Positions 17,901-26,053 of a stretch of DNA of 64,000 bases are shown here, in pieces. The notes beneath the pieces were generated by a model. It was not told the DNA's origin, made no database searches, and saw nothing but the letters and a program-made list of their open reading frames with translations. Origin of the DNA: Sediminibacterium sp. Gen4 (GTDB lineage: Bacteria; Bacteroidota; Bacteroidia; Chitinophagales; Chitinophagaceae); NCBI GenBank assembly GCA_013391385.1, contig JACBFI010000010.1:37686-101685 (forward strand). Direction: 5' to 3'. Position 1 is the stretch's first letter. Each line of letters starts with the position of its first letter. The translations under genes were made by a program, and so were the position numbers.

Positions 17901-20900
17901 GTAATCGTACAAGTACTTTCATTGCCTGATGCATCTCTAACCGTGAAGGTCACAATCATGCTACCCTTATTATTGACCTCTGAGCCTGCTGCAGGACTTT
18001 GTGTGATCACTAAAGAACCTGTAGGTGTACAATTATCGCTCACTGTAAGCAGACTTCTGTAATCAGGTAAAGTTGCTTTACAGTTTGCGTCCAGATCAAT
18101 TGTTTGATTTGGAGGACATGTAATGCTTGGTTTAACAGCATCAGCAATGGTTACTGTTATCGCATTCGATAGTGCTGAAGTACACCCAGATGAAATTCTA
18201 GTGGCAGTGTACGTACCGGAAACTGTTGCATTATACGTTCTGGTACTCGTTGTAGAAGTCACTGCTACCCCATCTCTAAACCATTGGTAATTTGCTAAAG
18301 CAACTGGTGCAGTCAAGGTAACCGTATTACCCGGACAAACATTGGTACCCCCAGCCGGTCCGGTAATGGTTGGTGGAATGGTAGAAACAACCCTAACTGT
18401 AACGGTAGAAATACCCCCACATTCATTTTTGTAAGTGATCGTAGTAGTTCCTTCACTCAATGCTGTTACCAAGCCTGTATTAGCATGAATGGTAGCAATG
18501 TTGGTATTACTGCTGCTCCATAAACCTCCAGCAATGGCATTTGATAAAGTACTGGTATTTCCAATTCCACAGATAGTGGTAGTACCAGTAATAGGTGCTG
18601 TAGGTGTACTGAAACTGGTACAAGTACCTGTATTGGTAGAACCTGATGCCACCCAATTCGAATTGGCACCTGTTAATGCAAAACCACTGAGTACTCCATG
18701 ACGGTTATTACCACTCAGGTCTGTCAAACTTGTTTCAGTTGAATTATTGGCACCTACAATACCCTGATTGAAACGATAATATTGTTGTAATCCGTTTTGT
18801 CCAGTAGGATTCAGTTCACAGTTTTTATTATTGTTAATTTCTTCTAAACATAGTGCTCGACTCCATATCCTTACTTCGTCAATGGTCATGTCTGCAAAAC
18901 GGAAGTTGGTATGTCTTGGGTCTTTGCCAATCTGCATGATGGAATTTGGATTATTAAGAATACCTGTACTAACACCAGTTTCTGTCTTCTTCAATACACC
19001 ATCTACATAGAATTTAATACCAAACTCACTCGCCACACCAACATAATGATGCCAGCCTCCCGCTATGATAGGTACGGTTGCCCTTCTCCAGGTTCCGGCA
19101 TCATTCACATAAAAGTCAAGATTCGTACCGCCAAGATCCGGATGCATCAACCATACATCAGTACCCATACCATCCACATTCAATGAAGACTGACCCATTA
19201 TAGAACCTTGAGCCAGTTCACCCGTAGGTGTATTCATCCAGAACTCAACCGTTATTTCTTTGTTGAAAGCTCTAAACGGATTACTGATCGTTACATGATC
19301 ATCCACACCATCTGTTTTTAATGCAGTAGCAGGGGTTGACAATACATTTACATTTACAGAAGCAGTATTGGTGCAACCGGGTCCGGCATCAGTACCTGTT
19401 ACTGTATAAGTACCATTGGCCGCAGCAGTTACATTATTAATTACAGGGTTTTGCAATGAGCTTGTAAATCCATTCGGTCCAGACCAGCTATAATTAGTTG
19501 TACCGTTTGCAGATAACTGCAAGGTATTTCCTAAAACTACAGGACTGTTACTGCTTGCTGTAACGCTTGGTGTAGGATTCACTGTAACAGTTCTAGATGC
19601 TTGTGATGTACATCCAGCAGTATTTGTTAGCGTGACTGAATAAGTTGTAGTAACAGTAGGTGATACAGGAATTGCAAATGTAGTAGCACCTGTATTCCAT
19701 GCATAAGTAGTTCCCCCACCTCCGCCAGTTGCTATTAACGTAGTAGAACCTCCGGAGCAAATGGTATTCGTACCGGATATTGCCGCAGTTGGTGCCGCAT
19801 TGACTGTAACTGTACTAGAAGCTTGATTCGTACATCCCACTGCATTAGTAGCAGTGACAGTATAAGTTGTTGTTGCTGTTGGAGACACATTAATAGAAGC
19901 TGTGGTAGCTCCTGTACTCCATAAGTAAGTCGTTCCAATTGCTCCACTTGCTGTAAGTGTAGTAGTACTGCCTGAACAAATGGTATTTATACCGGATATT
20001 GACACGGTTGGTACCGCATTGACTGTAACCGTACTAGATGCCTGAGCCGTACATCCTCCGGCATTAGTAGCAGTAACAGTATAAGTTGTTGTTACTGTCG
20101 GAGACACATTGATAGAAGCTGTGGTAGCTCCTGTATTCCATAAGTAGGTGGTTCCTGTTCCTCCACTAGCTGTAAGCGTAGTAGTACTACCAGAACAAAT
20201 GGTATTCGTACCCGTGATACTAGTTGTAGGTATCGGATTCACAGATAAGTTCATTGATGATACAGCTCCACAACTTGTAGTATATGTAATGGTCGTTACC
20301 CCTGCACTAATCGCGTTAACCTGACCTGTTACTTCATTAATTGTTGCTACTCCAGGATTACTACTTAACCATTTCCCTCCAGATTTTGCATTCGATAGAG
20401 TAGTACTATTGCCAATACATACATTATTCGACCCAGTGATGGGTGCAGCCGAATTATCATAAAGGGTGTATATTCCTGTACTGGTAAAACCCGAAGCAAC
20501 CCAGTTAGAATTAGTTCCATATAAGGAGAAATTTTTCAACTCACCGTTTCTATTATTTCCACTTAAATCACGAAGAATGGTTTCTCCTGGATTATTTGCA
20601 TTAACAAGACCCTGATTAAAGCTATAATAATGTTGTAATCCGGTTTGTACAGCAGGATTAATTTCTACGTTTTTATTATGTCTGATTTCATCTGCACATA
20701 ATGCACGATTCCAAATACGTACTTCATCTATTGTCATCACTGCATACCTATTCTTCGGGTCATTATTACCAATATTACGAGTGGCATAACGAACATCCTT
20801 ACCAATATGAAGTACTGCATTATTATTTGATAAAAGCCCAGAAGACAATCCACCTCCAACAGCATCATTGAATTGCTGACCATTAATGGTATAGAAGCTA

Positions 20901-22243
20901 ACCTCATTGCCATCAACATAAAACTTTGTACTACCAGCACTTGATGTTGCCGCATAATGATGCCATGAACCTGCTATAATATTACACTTAGCTGTTTTAA
21001 AAGAAGCACCATCACTTACATAAAAAGTCATGGTACCATTCGTTTCAGGATGCATTAACCATACCCAATTTGCATCCACATTATTAGAACCTTGCCCCAT
21101 TATGGAACCAAATGGCATATTTGCCGAGGGCGCGTACATCCAAAATTCTACTGTGATCTCTTTTTGAAATCCACGAAACGGATTATCTACACTAACATAA
21201 TTTAATCGACTATTATCACCTGCAGTTTCACTTGGATCAAACTTCAAGGCAGTAGCCGGAGTAAATGTTTCTGCTGAAGTATATTCATAAAATGTATTCT
21301 TTGAAGACCCCGTTCCAATGTATCCTTTATTACCAATACTGAAGGCGGCGCCTCCTACTGTAGCCCCGTCAGGATAAACTGCCCTTGAAGTCCAGGTGTC
21401 TGAAGCGGGGTTATATTCGTATAAGTTTTGTGCAGCGCCTACTAATCCGGTTAGTCCAACAAAACCTTTATTTCCCAAAACAAAACTAGGTGAACCAAAA
21501 GCCCTGTCACCCGCAAAATCTGCTTTGGCTGTCCAGCTATCAGTAGCCGGATTATATTCATAAAAACCTTTTTTAATACCGCCAGCATTGTCTGTTCCAC
21601 CCCCAACATATCCCTTTCCATTAATAGTAAAGCCAAATGCACCAGCAAGATCAAAAGGTCCACGCGCTTTGTTGGTCCATGTATCTGTTTCAGGATCGTA
21701 CATAGCCACATTTCCTGAACTCCTGCGCGTTAAAGCAAAATTCATATTATCAGCTGAGTAAGAAGCAATACCACCTGTAATAACATACCCCTTTCCATCA
21801 ATGCTAAAAGCCACTGAGCCATAAAAAAGAGGGCCAGAACTAGCTTTTTGTGTCCACGTGTTAGCAAATGAGTTGTACTCCCATAATGAAGAGGTTGCTG
21901 GGTTTTCATCGGCAGCTGAATTACTTCCTCCACCCACATAGGCTTTATTACCCACAACAAAAGCATAGGCCCCACGTCGGGCACCTCCGCCATAATCGGC
22001 TTTCTGAGCCCAAGTATCTGTACTAGGATCATATTCCCATATATCACTGAAAGCTGTAGTGGCATTGGCTCCGGTACCTATATACCCTTTATTACCAATA
22101 TTGAAACCTACGGCATTCAATCGCCCTAACCCGCCAAAATTGGCTTTTTGTGTCCAGCTATCAGGCGTTTGAGCCAATAGCATCGGATGAATAAAACAAA
22201 ATTGTAAAAGCAGTAAGCTTGCAAATCGTAAAAAGGATTTCAT
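14942..22243 (-). CDS. Giant T9SS-sorted surface protein: Kelch, LamG, Ig-like, HYR and C-type-lectin domains
   Basis: About 2430 residues. The ATG at 22243 starts the signal peptide MKSFLRFASLLLLQF; an in-frame ATG at 22273 adds ten residues. Numbered from 22273, the order is: Kelch repeats (about 35-340, YDPSTDTWAQKA type), a LamG/concanavalin fold (345-560), Ig-like and BIG_2-like repeats (600-960), a second LamG fold (985-1145), more Ig-like repeats, a chain of HYR domains (1390-2180, PSITCPPNQTIDL type) interrupted by a C-type-lectin-like domain (about 1558-1644), a PKD-like domain, a Cys/His segment ICHVPPGNPN...HIGKHDGDRLGTC, and a T9SS type A sorting domain (2365-end). It should be exported and anchored at the cell surface, binding glycans or protein. 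It follows the DUF4907 gene in one operon. Confidence 0.88.
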   Translation of the reverse strand: MKSFLRFASLLLLQFCFIHPMLLAQTPDSWTQKANFGGLGRLNAVGFNIGNKGYIGTGANATTAFSDIWEYDPSTDTWAQKADYGGGARRGAYAFVVGNKAYVGGGSNSAADENPATSSLWEYNSFANTWTQKASSGPLFYGSVAFSIDGKGYVITGGIASYSADNMNFALTRRSSGNVAMYDPETDTWTNKARGPFDLAGAFGFTINGKGYVGGGTDNAGGIKKGFYEYNPATDSWTAKADFAGDRAFGSPSFVLGNKGFVGLTGLVGAAQNLYEYNPASDTWTSRAVYPDGATVGGAAFSIGNKGYIGTGSSKNTFYEYTSAETFTPATALKFDPSETAGDNSRLNYVSVDNPFRGFQKEITVEFWMYAPSANMPFGSIMGQGSNNVDANWVWLMHPETNGTMTFYVSDGASFKTAKCNIIAGSWHHYAATSSAGSTKFYVDGNEVSFYTINGQQFNDAVGGGLSSGLLSNNNAVLHIGKDVRYATRNIGNNDPKNRYAVMTIDEVRIWNRALCADEIRHNKNVEINPAVQTGLQHYYSFNQGLVNANNPGETILRDLSGNNRNGELKNFSLYGTNSNWVASGFTSTGIYTLYDNSAAPITGSNNVCIGNSTTLSNAKSGGKWLSSNPGVATINEVTGQVNAISAGVTTITYTTSCGAVSSMNLSVNPIPTTSITGTNTICSGSTTTLTASGGTGTTYLWNTGATTASINVSPTVTTTYTVTATNAGGCTAQASSTVTVNAVPTVSISGINTICSGSTTTLTASGAIGTTYLWSTGATTASINVSPTATTTYTVTATNAVGCTNQASSTVTVNAAPTAAISGTNTICSGGSTTLIATGGGGGTTYAWNTGATTFAIPVSPTVTTTYSVTLTNTAGCTSQASRTVTVNPTPSVTASSNSPVVLGNTLQLSANGTTNYSWSGPNGFTSSLQNPVINNVTAAANGTYTVTGTDAGPGCTNTASVNVNVLSTPATALKTDGVDDHVTISNPFRAFNKEITVEFWMNTPTGELAQGSIMGQSSLNVDGMGTDVWLMHPDLGGTNLDFYVNDAGTWRRATVPIIAGGWHHYVGVASEFGIKFYVDGVLKKTETGVSTGILNNPNSIMQIGKDPRHTNFRFADMTIDEVRIWSRALCLEEINNNKNCELNPTGQNGLQQYYRFNQGIVGANNSTETSLTDLSGNNRHGVLSGFALTGANSNWVASGSTNTGTCTSFSTPTAPITGTTTICGIGNTSTLSNAIAGGLWSSSNTNIATIHANTGLVTALSEGTTTITYKNECGGISTVTVRVVSTIPPTITGPAGGTNVCPGNTVTLTAPVALANYQWFRDGVAVTSTTSTRTYNATVSGTYTATRISSGCTSALSNAITVTIADAVKPSITCPPNQTIDLDANCKATLPDYRSLLTVSDNCTPTGSLVITQSPAAGSEVNNKGSMIVTFTVRDASGNESTCTITIEKKDVTGPIVTCPAPIVVNATTNTCGAVVTFTSPNATDNCGIIPFTSFRGGEPNQFQGALQDYLQLYTDGTWDDLQNTTLNKWIVEFNTIITTSFPGYTRIGEFGGHTYYVSTSTATWINARVSAQSIGGDLVSINTQAENSFVAPSGIAWVGGYQDLSDSKYIEPGNASQNYGGWKWVDGTSMSTPKITITQTAGLPSGSVFPVGVTTNTFIARDESGNESTCSFTVTVRDVQPPVISCPANINVTATSAAGAVVNYTTPVGTDNCGGATTERTAGLASGSTFPIGTTTVTYRVTDAAGLSTQCSFTVTVVGVAPVISCPANITVNAAAGTCAANVNFAATETVGIPASTITYTINGNPVVSGASFPVGTTTVVATATNAVGSSSCSFTVTVVDNQNPTITAPADVQGNNTVGLCTGTVTLGAPATGDNCGVASVTNDAPTTGIFPVGTTTVIWTVTDIHGNKATATQTVVIVDNEKPTISVTNVNVNNDAGKCGASVTIAQPITADNCDIASVVGVRSDNASLSAEYPVGTTTITWKVTDIHGNDATTTQTVVVNDTELPVVKTNNIVVQLGANGQASITTSQINNGSTDNCAIASIVLDKMNFNCSNVGENTVLLTVTDIHGNSASANAIVTVQDNILPTVITQPVTVSLVNGAASVTAAQVNNGSFDNCGIATMTVSPANFNCNNIGSNTVILTVTDVNGNTNTRSAIVTVVGQLPSCSITSAPTSNVFTGGNPNNLYLGYGAQSTVLNVAATGGSSYTYQWSGTATQMLSSTTAAAPVFTPTAPGNYTFTVTVTNNFGCTSTCSITICVKDIRVPGTGLKGSPAKVYICHVPPGNPNNPQTLEISVNAVATHIGKHDGDRLGTCAMTPCAEPAPTTVSNALTSKAVVEGESKAARDEELKVTVMPNPSATYFTLKLESKYDAPVNMRVVDVLGRVVDNRVKLGSNATVEVGHNYQSGTYFAEFIQGNRRRVVQLLKIKR

Positions 22244-22275
22244 AAAGGGTGTATTTAAGTGGATAGAGATCAATT

Positions 22276-22602
22276 TTAAATGGCTTTTATTTTTTTCATT
22301 TCAGGAATTGTAACTGTGGGTGGCATTTCTCCCTGCCTTATTTTCTGTATCATCAATCTGGCTACCTTACCTGCAGCAATTGTATCCTTAAAACCTTGGT
22401 TGCCCTGAAGGGCAGGAATAGATAATTGTTTAATCACAGGTTTTTGATTCACCAGTATTTGAAAGCCCCATGTTTGATTGATGGATGGCACTATACTATA
22501 GGTTATGTTTCCGCTCTTCATATTTGAAGGGAACAAGTTGGATTGTGCCCCAACCGATAAGAAAAATCCGAGTAAAATAAACACCGCTACAATTCGTTTC
22601 AT
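22276..22602 (-). CDS. DUF4907 family secreted protein
   Basis: A 108-residue exported protein with signal peptide MKRIVAVFILLGFFLSVGAQ. The DUF4907 pattern is clear: TWGFQILVNQKPVIKQLSIPA, then GFKDTIAAGKVARLMIQKI and a PPTVTIPEM ending. The family function is unknown. Such genes are commonly found beside Kelch-repeat T9SS proteins, and here the stop lies only 32 bp before the chosen start of the giant Kelch protein. It may be a periplasmic or surface partner of that protein. Confidence 0.78.
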   Translation of the reverse strand: MKRIVAVFILLGFFLSVGAQSNLFPSNMKSGNITYSIVPSINQTWGFQILVNQKPVIKQLSIPALQGNQGFKDTIAAGKVARLMIQKIRQGEMPPTVTIPEMKKIKAI

Positions 22603-22647
22603 TTAGTATATTTTATGATAATATGTATACTATGCAAGGGTTGCTGT

Positions 22648-22785
22648 TTATTGAATGGCTTTTATTCTTGCTTCAAAATACCACCACACTGCCCACATCA
22701 CTATGATCACAATAGCAATGATGATAGCCAATATCAATTGCCAGGGTTTTCCATTTTCAGGCTTTGTATGATTGGATTTTTTCAC
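22648..22785 (-). CDS. Small single-span membrane protein (45 residues, GTG start)
   Basis: A GTG at 22785 directly after an in-frame TAA opens a 45-codon frame ending at 22648. It has a polar head (KKSNHTKPENGKPW), one strong transmembrane segment (LILAIIIAIVIIVMWAVWWY) and a basic end EARIKAIQ. It lies 45 bp upstream of the DUF4907 gene in the same direction. The clean head-helix-tail layout argues for a real gene; no family is recognised. Confidence 0.55.
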   Translation of the reverse strand: MKKSNHTKPENGKPWQLILAIIIAIVIIVMWAVWWYFEARIKAIQ

Positions 22786-22882
22786 TTAGGCGTAAACTTA
22801 TTCCTAAGCATCCCCTTTTTGCAAAAAATAAACGTAGTAAAGCGTTGCAACACTCGTAGCAAAGTGTTACACTCATTGAAAA

Positions 22883-23078
22883 TCAAATAGTTGCAATAAA
22901 TTCTTCGAGTGAGATATCCGGATAAATAGCTTCTACTTTTTTACGCAGGCGATGTATAGAGACCCTTACACTTTCAGTAGATATACCTGTTGCAGCAGCG
23001 ATCTCTTTATTACCCAATTGAAGTTTGAGGAGTATAAGCAGCGTTCATTTTCAATTTTTATCATTGATAAAACAAATT
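22883..23078 (-). pseudogene. Remnant of a LuxR-type (HTH) regulator, frameshifted C-terminus
   Basis: Read leftward, a frame ending at 22883 encodes LLILLKLQLGNKEIAAATG and SVRVSIHRLRKKVEAIYP, the DNA-binding helices of regulators common in Bacteroidota that carry long N-terminal sensor parts. Its natural upstream partner MIKIENER is in another frame, so one base is lost or gained near 23043. The large N-terminal part is missing. It is probably a decayed regulator of the adjacent surface-protein operon. Confidence 0.65.
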
Positions 23079-23144
23079 CCAATACCAATACCAATCGTCT
23101 ATAATTACTGCCACTGAAAGCTCATAGCTCAAAGCCTACTTTCT

Positions 23145-23552
23145 TCATTCAACCGCTAAGGTATCATAGACAATAACTTTTTCCCAAAGATGCGCATACT
23201 GTTTAATGAATGCTTGATGTAAAGGATGATCCTGATAGGTTTTTTGTGCAACAAGATCATTAAAGAACATCAATTCTGAAACATCCCAGCTATTGTCTAC
23301 CACTTCCCTTTTCTCCGTACTAGCCGGAAACCCTATATACAATTGCTGGATCTCAGGTATGGCTGATAGTTTTTGAAGCCCCTCCGCCAATTGTTTTCTA
23401 TCAGTCACAGAACCCGGATTTTTCAGCCAGAAAAAGACCTGATGAATCACTAAAGAAGATGTGTTTACATTGATTTTAGGTTGTGCAACAACAGTAGCAG
23501 CTGTCGCTAAAATAGAACTAGTAAGAAAAAATCGACGTGAACGCTTACGCAT
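23145..23552 (-). CDS. Exported Dabb (stress-responsive A/B barrel) domain protein
   Basis: A 135-residue protein. RKRSRRFFLTSSILATAAT at the N-terminus resembles a Tat signal (SRRFFL), followed by a VVAQ cleavage site. The Dabb fold shows as VIHQVFFWLKNP, a helix LAEGLQKLSAIPEI, and the typical YQDHPLHQAFIKQYAHLWEKVIVYD. Dabb proteins are small dimeric alpha/beta barrels, some catalytic and some of unknown role. It is monocistronic. Confidence 0.8.
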   Translation of the reverse strand: MRKRSRRFFLTSSILATAATVVAQPKINVNTSSLVIHQVFFWLKNPGSVTDRKQLAEGLQKLSAIPEIQQLYIGFPASTEKREVVDNSWDVSELMFFNDLVAQKTYQDHPLHQAFIKQYAHLWEKVIVYDTLAVE

Positions 23553-23700
23553 AAAAATAGCTTGTATGATGGCTTATTTGTAAATTTAAGTGATCAGGTT
23601 GATCCAAATGAGGTTTTGCAGGAAATTAGAATCAGATTAGAGACTCATCAACTAGCGTTGTTTGTGTAAATTGCCGATTGCTTAAGACTATTATTCTAGT

Positions 23701-24393
23701 ATGGAAGAGAGAAAAATATTGATTATTGAAGATGAAAAAAAGATAGCCACTACCCTCAAAAAAGGGTTGACGGAAAATGGTTATCATGTGGATCTGGCCT
23801 TTGACGGATTGATCGGCAAAAGGTTATTTGAGTCAAATAATTATGACTTACTCATTTTAGATATCAATCTACCGGGCATGAATGGTTATGAGTTATGTAA
23901 AGCCATTCGAAATACCAACCAGCATATTCCTATTATTATGCTGACGGCTATGAACACTACAGAAGATAAGATTGAAGGATTTGATAATGGTACAGATGAT
24001 TATATCATCAAACCTTTCGAGTTTAAAGAGTTATTGGTACGTATTCGAGCGTTACTCAAAAGAACCATGAACCAGCAGCTACCAACCGGAAACATCTTAA
24101 AAGTAGCAGATCTGGAAATGAATTTGGATACCAAAGAAGTAAAACGTGCCGATCAACCCATCACTCTCACCGCCAAAGAATTTCAGTTATTGGAATATTT
24201 TATGCGTAACCGAAATCGGGTACTTTCCAGAGCTGATATCGCGGAAAGAGTTTGGGAAATAGATTTTGATACGCAAACCAATGTCATAGATGTGTATGTA
24301 AACTACCTAAGGAATAAAATTGATAAAAAGTTTGATACCAGACTCATCCATACACAGGTTGGTATGGGTTATATCATGAAAGAGAGCTCCTGA
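23701..24393 (+). CDS. OmpR-family response regulator
   Basis: A 230-residue transcription factor. The receiver domain (1-120) has the acidic pair near residues 10-11, the phospho-acceptor Asp54 in LILDINLPGMNG, Thr in MLTAMN and Lys in YIIKPFEF. The winged helix (130-228) has LTAKEFQLLEYFMRNRNRVLSR and VIDVYVNYLRNKID. It is coupled to the kinase gene by a 1-nt TGATG overlap. Nearby direct repeats of TAAT with an 11-bp period (25828, 25978, 27442) look like its targets, because OmpR-type dimers bind tandem repeats. Confidence 0.95.
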   Translation: MEERKILIIEDEKKIATTLKKGLTENGYHVDLAFDGLIGKRLFESNNYDLLILDINLPGMNGYELCKAIRNTNQHIPIIMLTAMNTTEDKIEGFDNGTDDYIIKPFEFKELLVRIRALLKRTMNQQLPTGNILKVADLEMNLDTKEVKRADQPITLTAKEFQLLEYFMRNRNRVLSRADIAERVWEIDFDTQTNVIDVYVNYLRNKIDKKFDTRLIHTQVGMGYIMKESS

Positions 24394-25784
24394 TGAAAAT
24401 AAAATACCGTATTACGATTTTATTCACCTTACTGGTAACGTTCATACTCTTTTTTGTATGTGCTTCTATTTATTATTTCTCAGATCTAAACAGAAAACAG
24501 GATTTTCAGAGAAGGATACGCAACAGGGCTTTATCTACCATTAGTCTATTGGTAAAAGTAGAAGGTATTGATAGAGAACTATTACAACGAATCGATCAAA
24601 ATATGCTGATCTCACTTCTAGAAAAAAGTGTGATTGTTTATGACAATAATGATAAAGAAGTATATCGCTTTAGAGATGAAGGCGCCGCTCTCGAGAGGCC
24701 AGAAAGAGCAGTACTTAGTTATGCGAGAGAAAATGGCGAATATGTGTATACCAAAGGACATAGAGAGGTAATTGCTGTTAAATACCGTGCCGGTGATCAG
24801 GAATATGTATCAGTAGCTGCTGCTTATGATAAGGAGGGGCTTGAAAAAATGAGTGAGCTAAAATTTGTATTGATAGTAAGCTTTATCAGTGGAACATTAA
24901 TTACCCTTTTATCTGGTCTCATTTTTTCATCCAGACTGGTAGTGCCGATTAAAAAAATCACTAGTGAAGTAAAAGAAATATCTTCTCAAAATCTATCCAG
25001 AAGAATTATACTTGATGAAACAAAGGATGAATTGTATGAACTATCATCTACATTTAATGAACTCCTGACAAGACTCCAACAGTCATTCGAAATACAACGA
25101 AGATTCATTGCTAATGCCTCTCATGAACTTTCTACACCACTCACATCCATTTCTAGTCAGTTGGAAATAACCTTACAAAACACCAGAAATGCTGATGAAT
25201 ATAAAACCGTATTACTATCTGTATACGATGATGTGAAAAATTTGAATAGGCTTACCAGAAGTTTATTGGAACTTGCCAAAGCCAGTGGCACTTCAGATGG
25301 CATGGAATTATCGCTGGTTCGTATAGATGAGATTCTAATGAAATTACCCGTAGAACTCCGTAAAACCAATGAACAATTCAAAGTAGAACTACATTTCGAC
25401 ACTTTCCCTGATGATGAAGACAAATTACTGGTATTTGGAAATGGTGATCTTTTGGAAAGTGCTATTAAAAATATTACACTCAATGCTTGTAAATATTCAA
25501 CGGACCATACGGCAAGCGTAGGACTTAACTTCTCCGACAATGAACTTAAAATTGTAGTATCAGATTTAGGTCCGGGCATTAAAGAAGAAGATCAAACACT
25601 TGTTTTTCAGCCATTCTATAGAAGCCATACAGCAACAAATTCAGAAGGGTTTGGACTAGGCCTTTCTTTGGCATCTAGAATTATTAAGTTGCATAAAGGT
25701 GATATTTTATTAACCAATAACAATCCACATGGTAGTGTCTTTACCATTTCATTACCGATTGCACGCAAGTTCCATTTGATCTAA
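24393..25784 (+). CDS. Sensor histidine kinase, partner of the OmpR-type regulator
   Basis: 463 residues. A membrane helix at about 7-29, an extracytoplasmic sensor region, a second helix near 158-178, HAMP (180-232), HisKA with ANASHELSTPLTSI (His near 243), and HATPase_c with NAC (KNITLNACKYS), DLGPGI and FGLGLSLA motifs. The order RR-HK is typical of CusRS/BasRS-like systems. The signal is unknown. The 270 bp after it hold a TAAT site and a hairpin that may form a short RNA. Confidence 0.94.
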   Translation: MKIKYRITILFTLLVTFILFFVCASIYYFSDLNRKQDFQRRIRNRALSTISLLVKVEGIDRELLQRIDQNMLISLLEKSVIVYDNNDKEVYRFRDEGAALERPERAVLSYARENGEYVYTKGHREVIAVKYRAGDQEYVSVAAAYDKEGLEKMSELKFVLIVSFISGTLITLLSGLIFSSRLVVPIKKITSEVKEISSQNLSRRIILDETKDELYELSSTFNELLTRLQQSFEIQRRFIANASHELSTPLTSISSQLEITLQNTRNADEYKTVLLSVYDDVKNLNRLTRSLLELAKASGTSDGMELSLVRIDEILMKLPVELRKTNEQFKVELHFDTFPDDEDKLLVFGNGDLLESAIKNITLNACKYSTDHTASVGLNFSDNELKIVVSDLGPGIKEEDQTLVFQPFYRSHTATNSEGFGLGLSLASRIIKLHKGDILLTNNNPHGSVFTISLPIARKFHLI

Positions 25785-25827
25785 ATTTTATAGTTCAGAA
25801 CAGGTTCATTCTTAAGCATTTACATTC

Positions 25828-25864
25828 TAATCTTATTTTAATCTTGTCCTAATGAATGCTTAAT
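25828..25864. promoter_or_regulatory. Site A: four TAAT boxes at 11-bp period
   Basis: TAAT occurs at 25828, 25839, 25850 and 25861, exactly one helical turn apart. The same arrangement recurs at 25978 and 27442. A weak -7-like TGATATTG follows at 25874. It probably activates the short transcript that ends at the hairpin at 25928-25955. Confidence 0.6.
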
Positions 25865-25887
25865 AGATTGGGATGATATTGCATTCA

Positions 25888-25960
25888 AAATATTTAAGAC
25901 TGTTATTATTTGCTCAGGGTTTAGTTTAAAGCCGCTCTTGTCTAAGAGTGGCTTTGTTTT
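25888..25960 (+). ncRNA. Possible small RNA of about 70 nt between site A and a terminator
   Basis: Site A, a weak -7-like element and a strong terminator (25928-25960) frame about 70 bases without an ORF. The stretch is AT-rich up to the terminal hairpin. It could instead be a leader or just the terminator of the kinase transcript. The start is inferred from spacing only. Confidence 0.35.
25928..25960 (+). terminator. Rho-independent terminator after the two-component genes
   Basis: AAAGCCGCTCTT (25928-25939) pairs with AAGAGTGGCTTT (25944-25955) over 12 positions with one mismatch or wobble. The loop is GTCT and TGTTTTTT-like sequence follows. Confidence 0.8.
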
Positions 25961-25977
25961 TTATATTCCACAAATTA

Positions 25978-26014
25978 TAATCTACTTCTAATTCAACACT
26001 AATTCTCTTTTAAG
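25978..26014 (+). promoter_or_regulatory. Site B: TAAT boxes at 11-bp period before the glycosyltransferase-HAD gene
   Basis: TAAT at 25978, 25989 and 26000, with TAAG at 26011, keeps the 11-bp period. The 15-base core TAATTCAACACTAAT is identical to that in site C. A degenerate -7 (CATCTTCG, 26025-26032) lies at the same distance from the last box as in site C. Confidence 0.65.
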
Positions 26015-26053
26015 AGCCAGCTCACATCTTCGTTTTTCACATAAAACTGATTT

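Noticed and set aside
15581-18701. Plus-strand open frames inside the giant Kelch/HYR gene
   Set aside because: Shadows of Thr/Val-rich repeats; no start signals or protein motifs.
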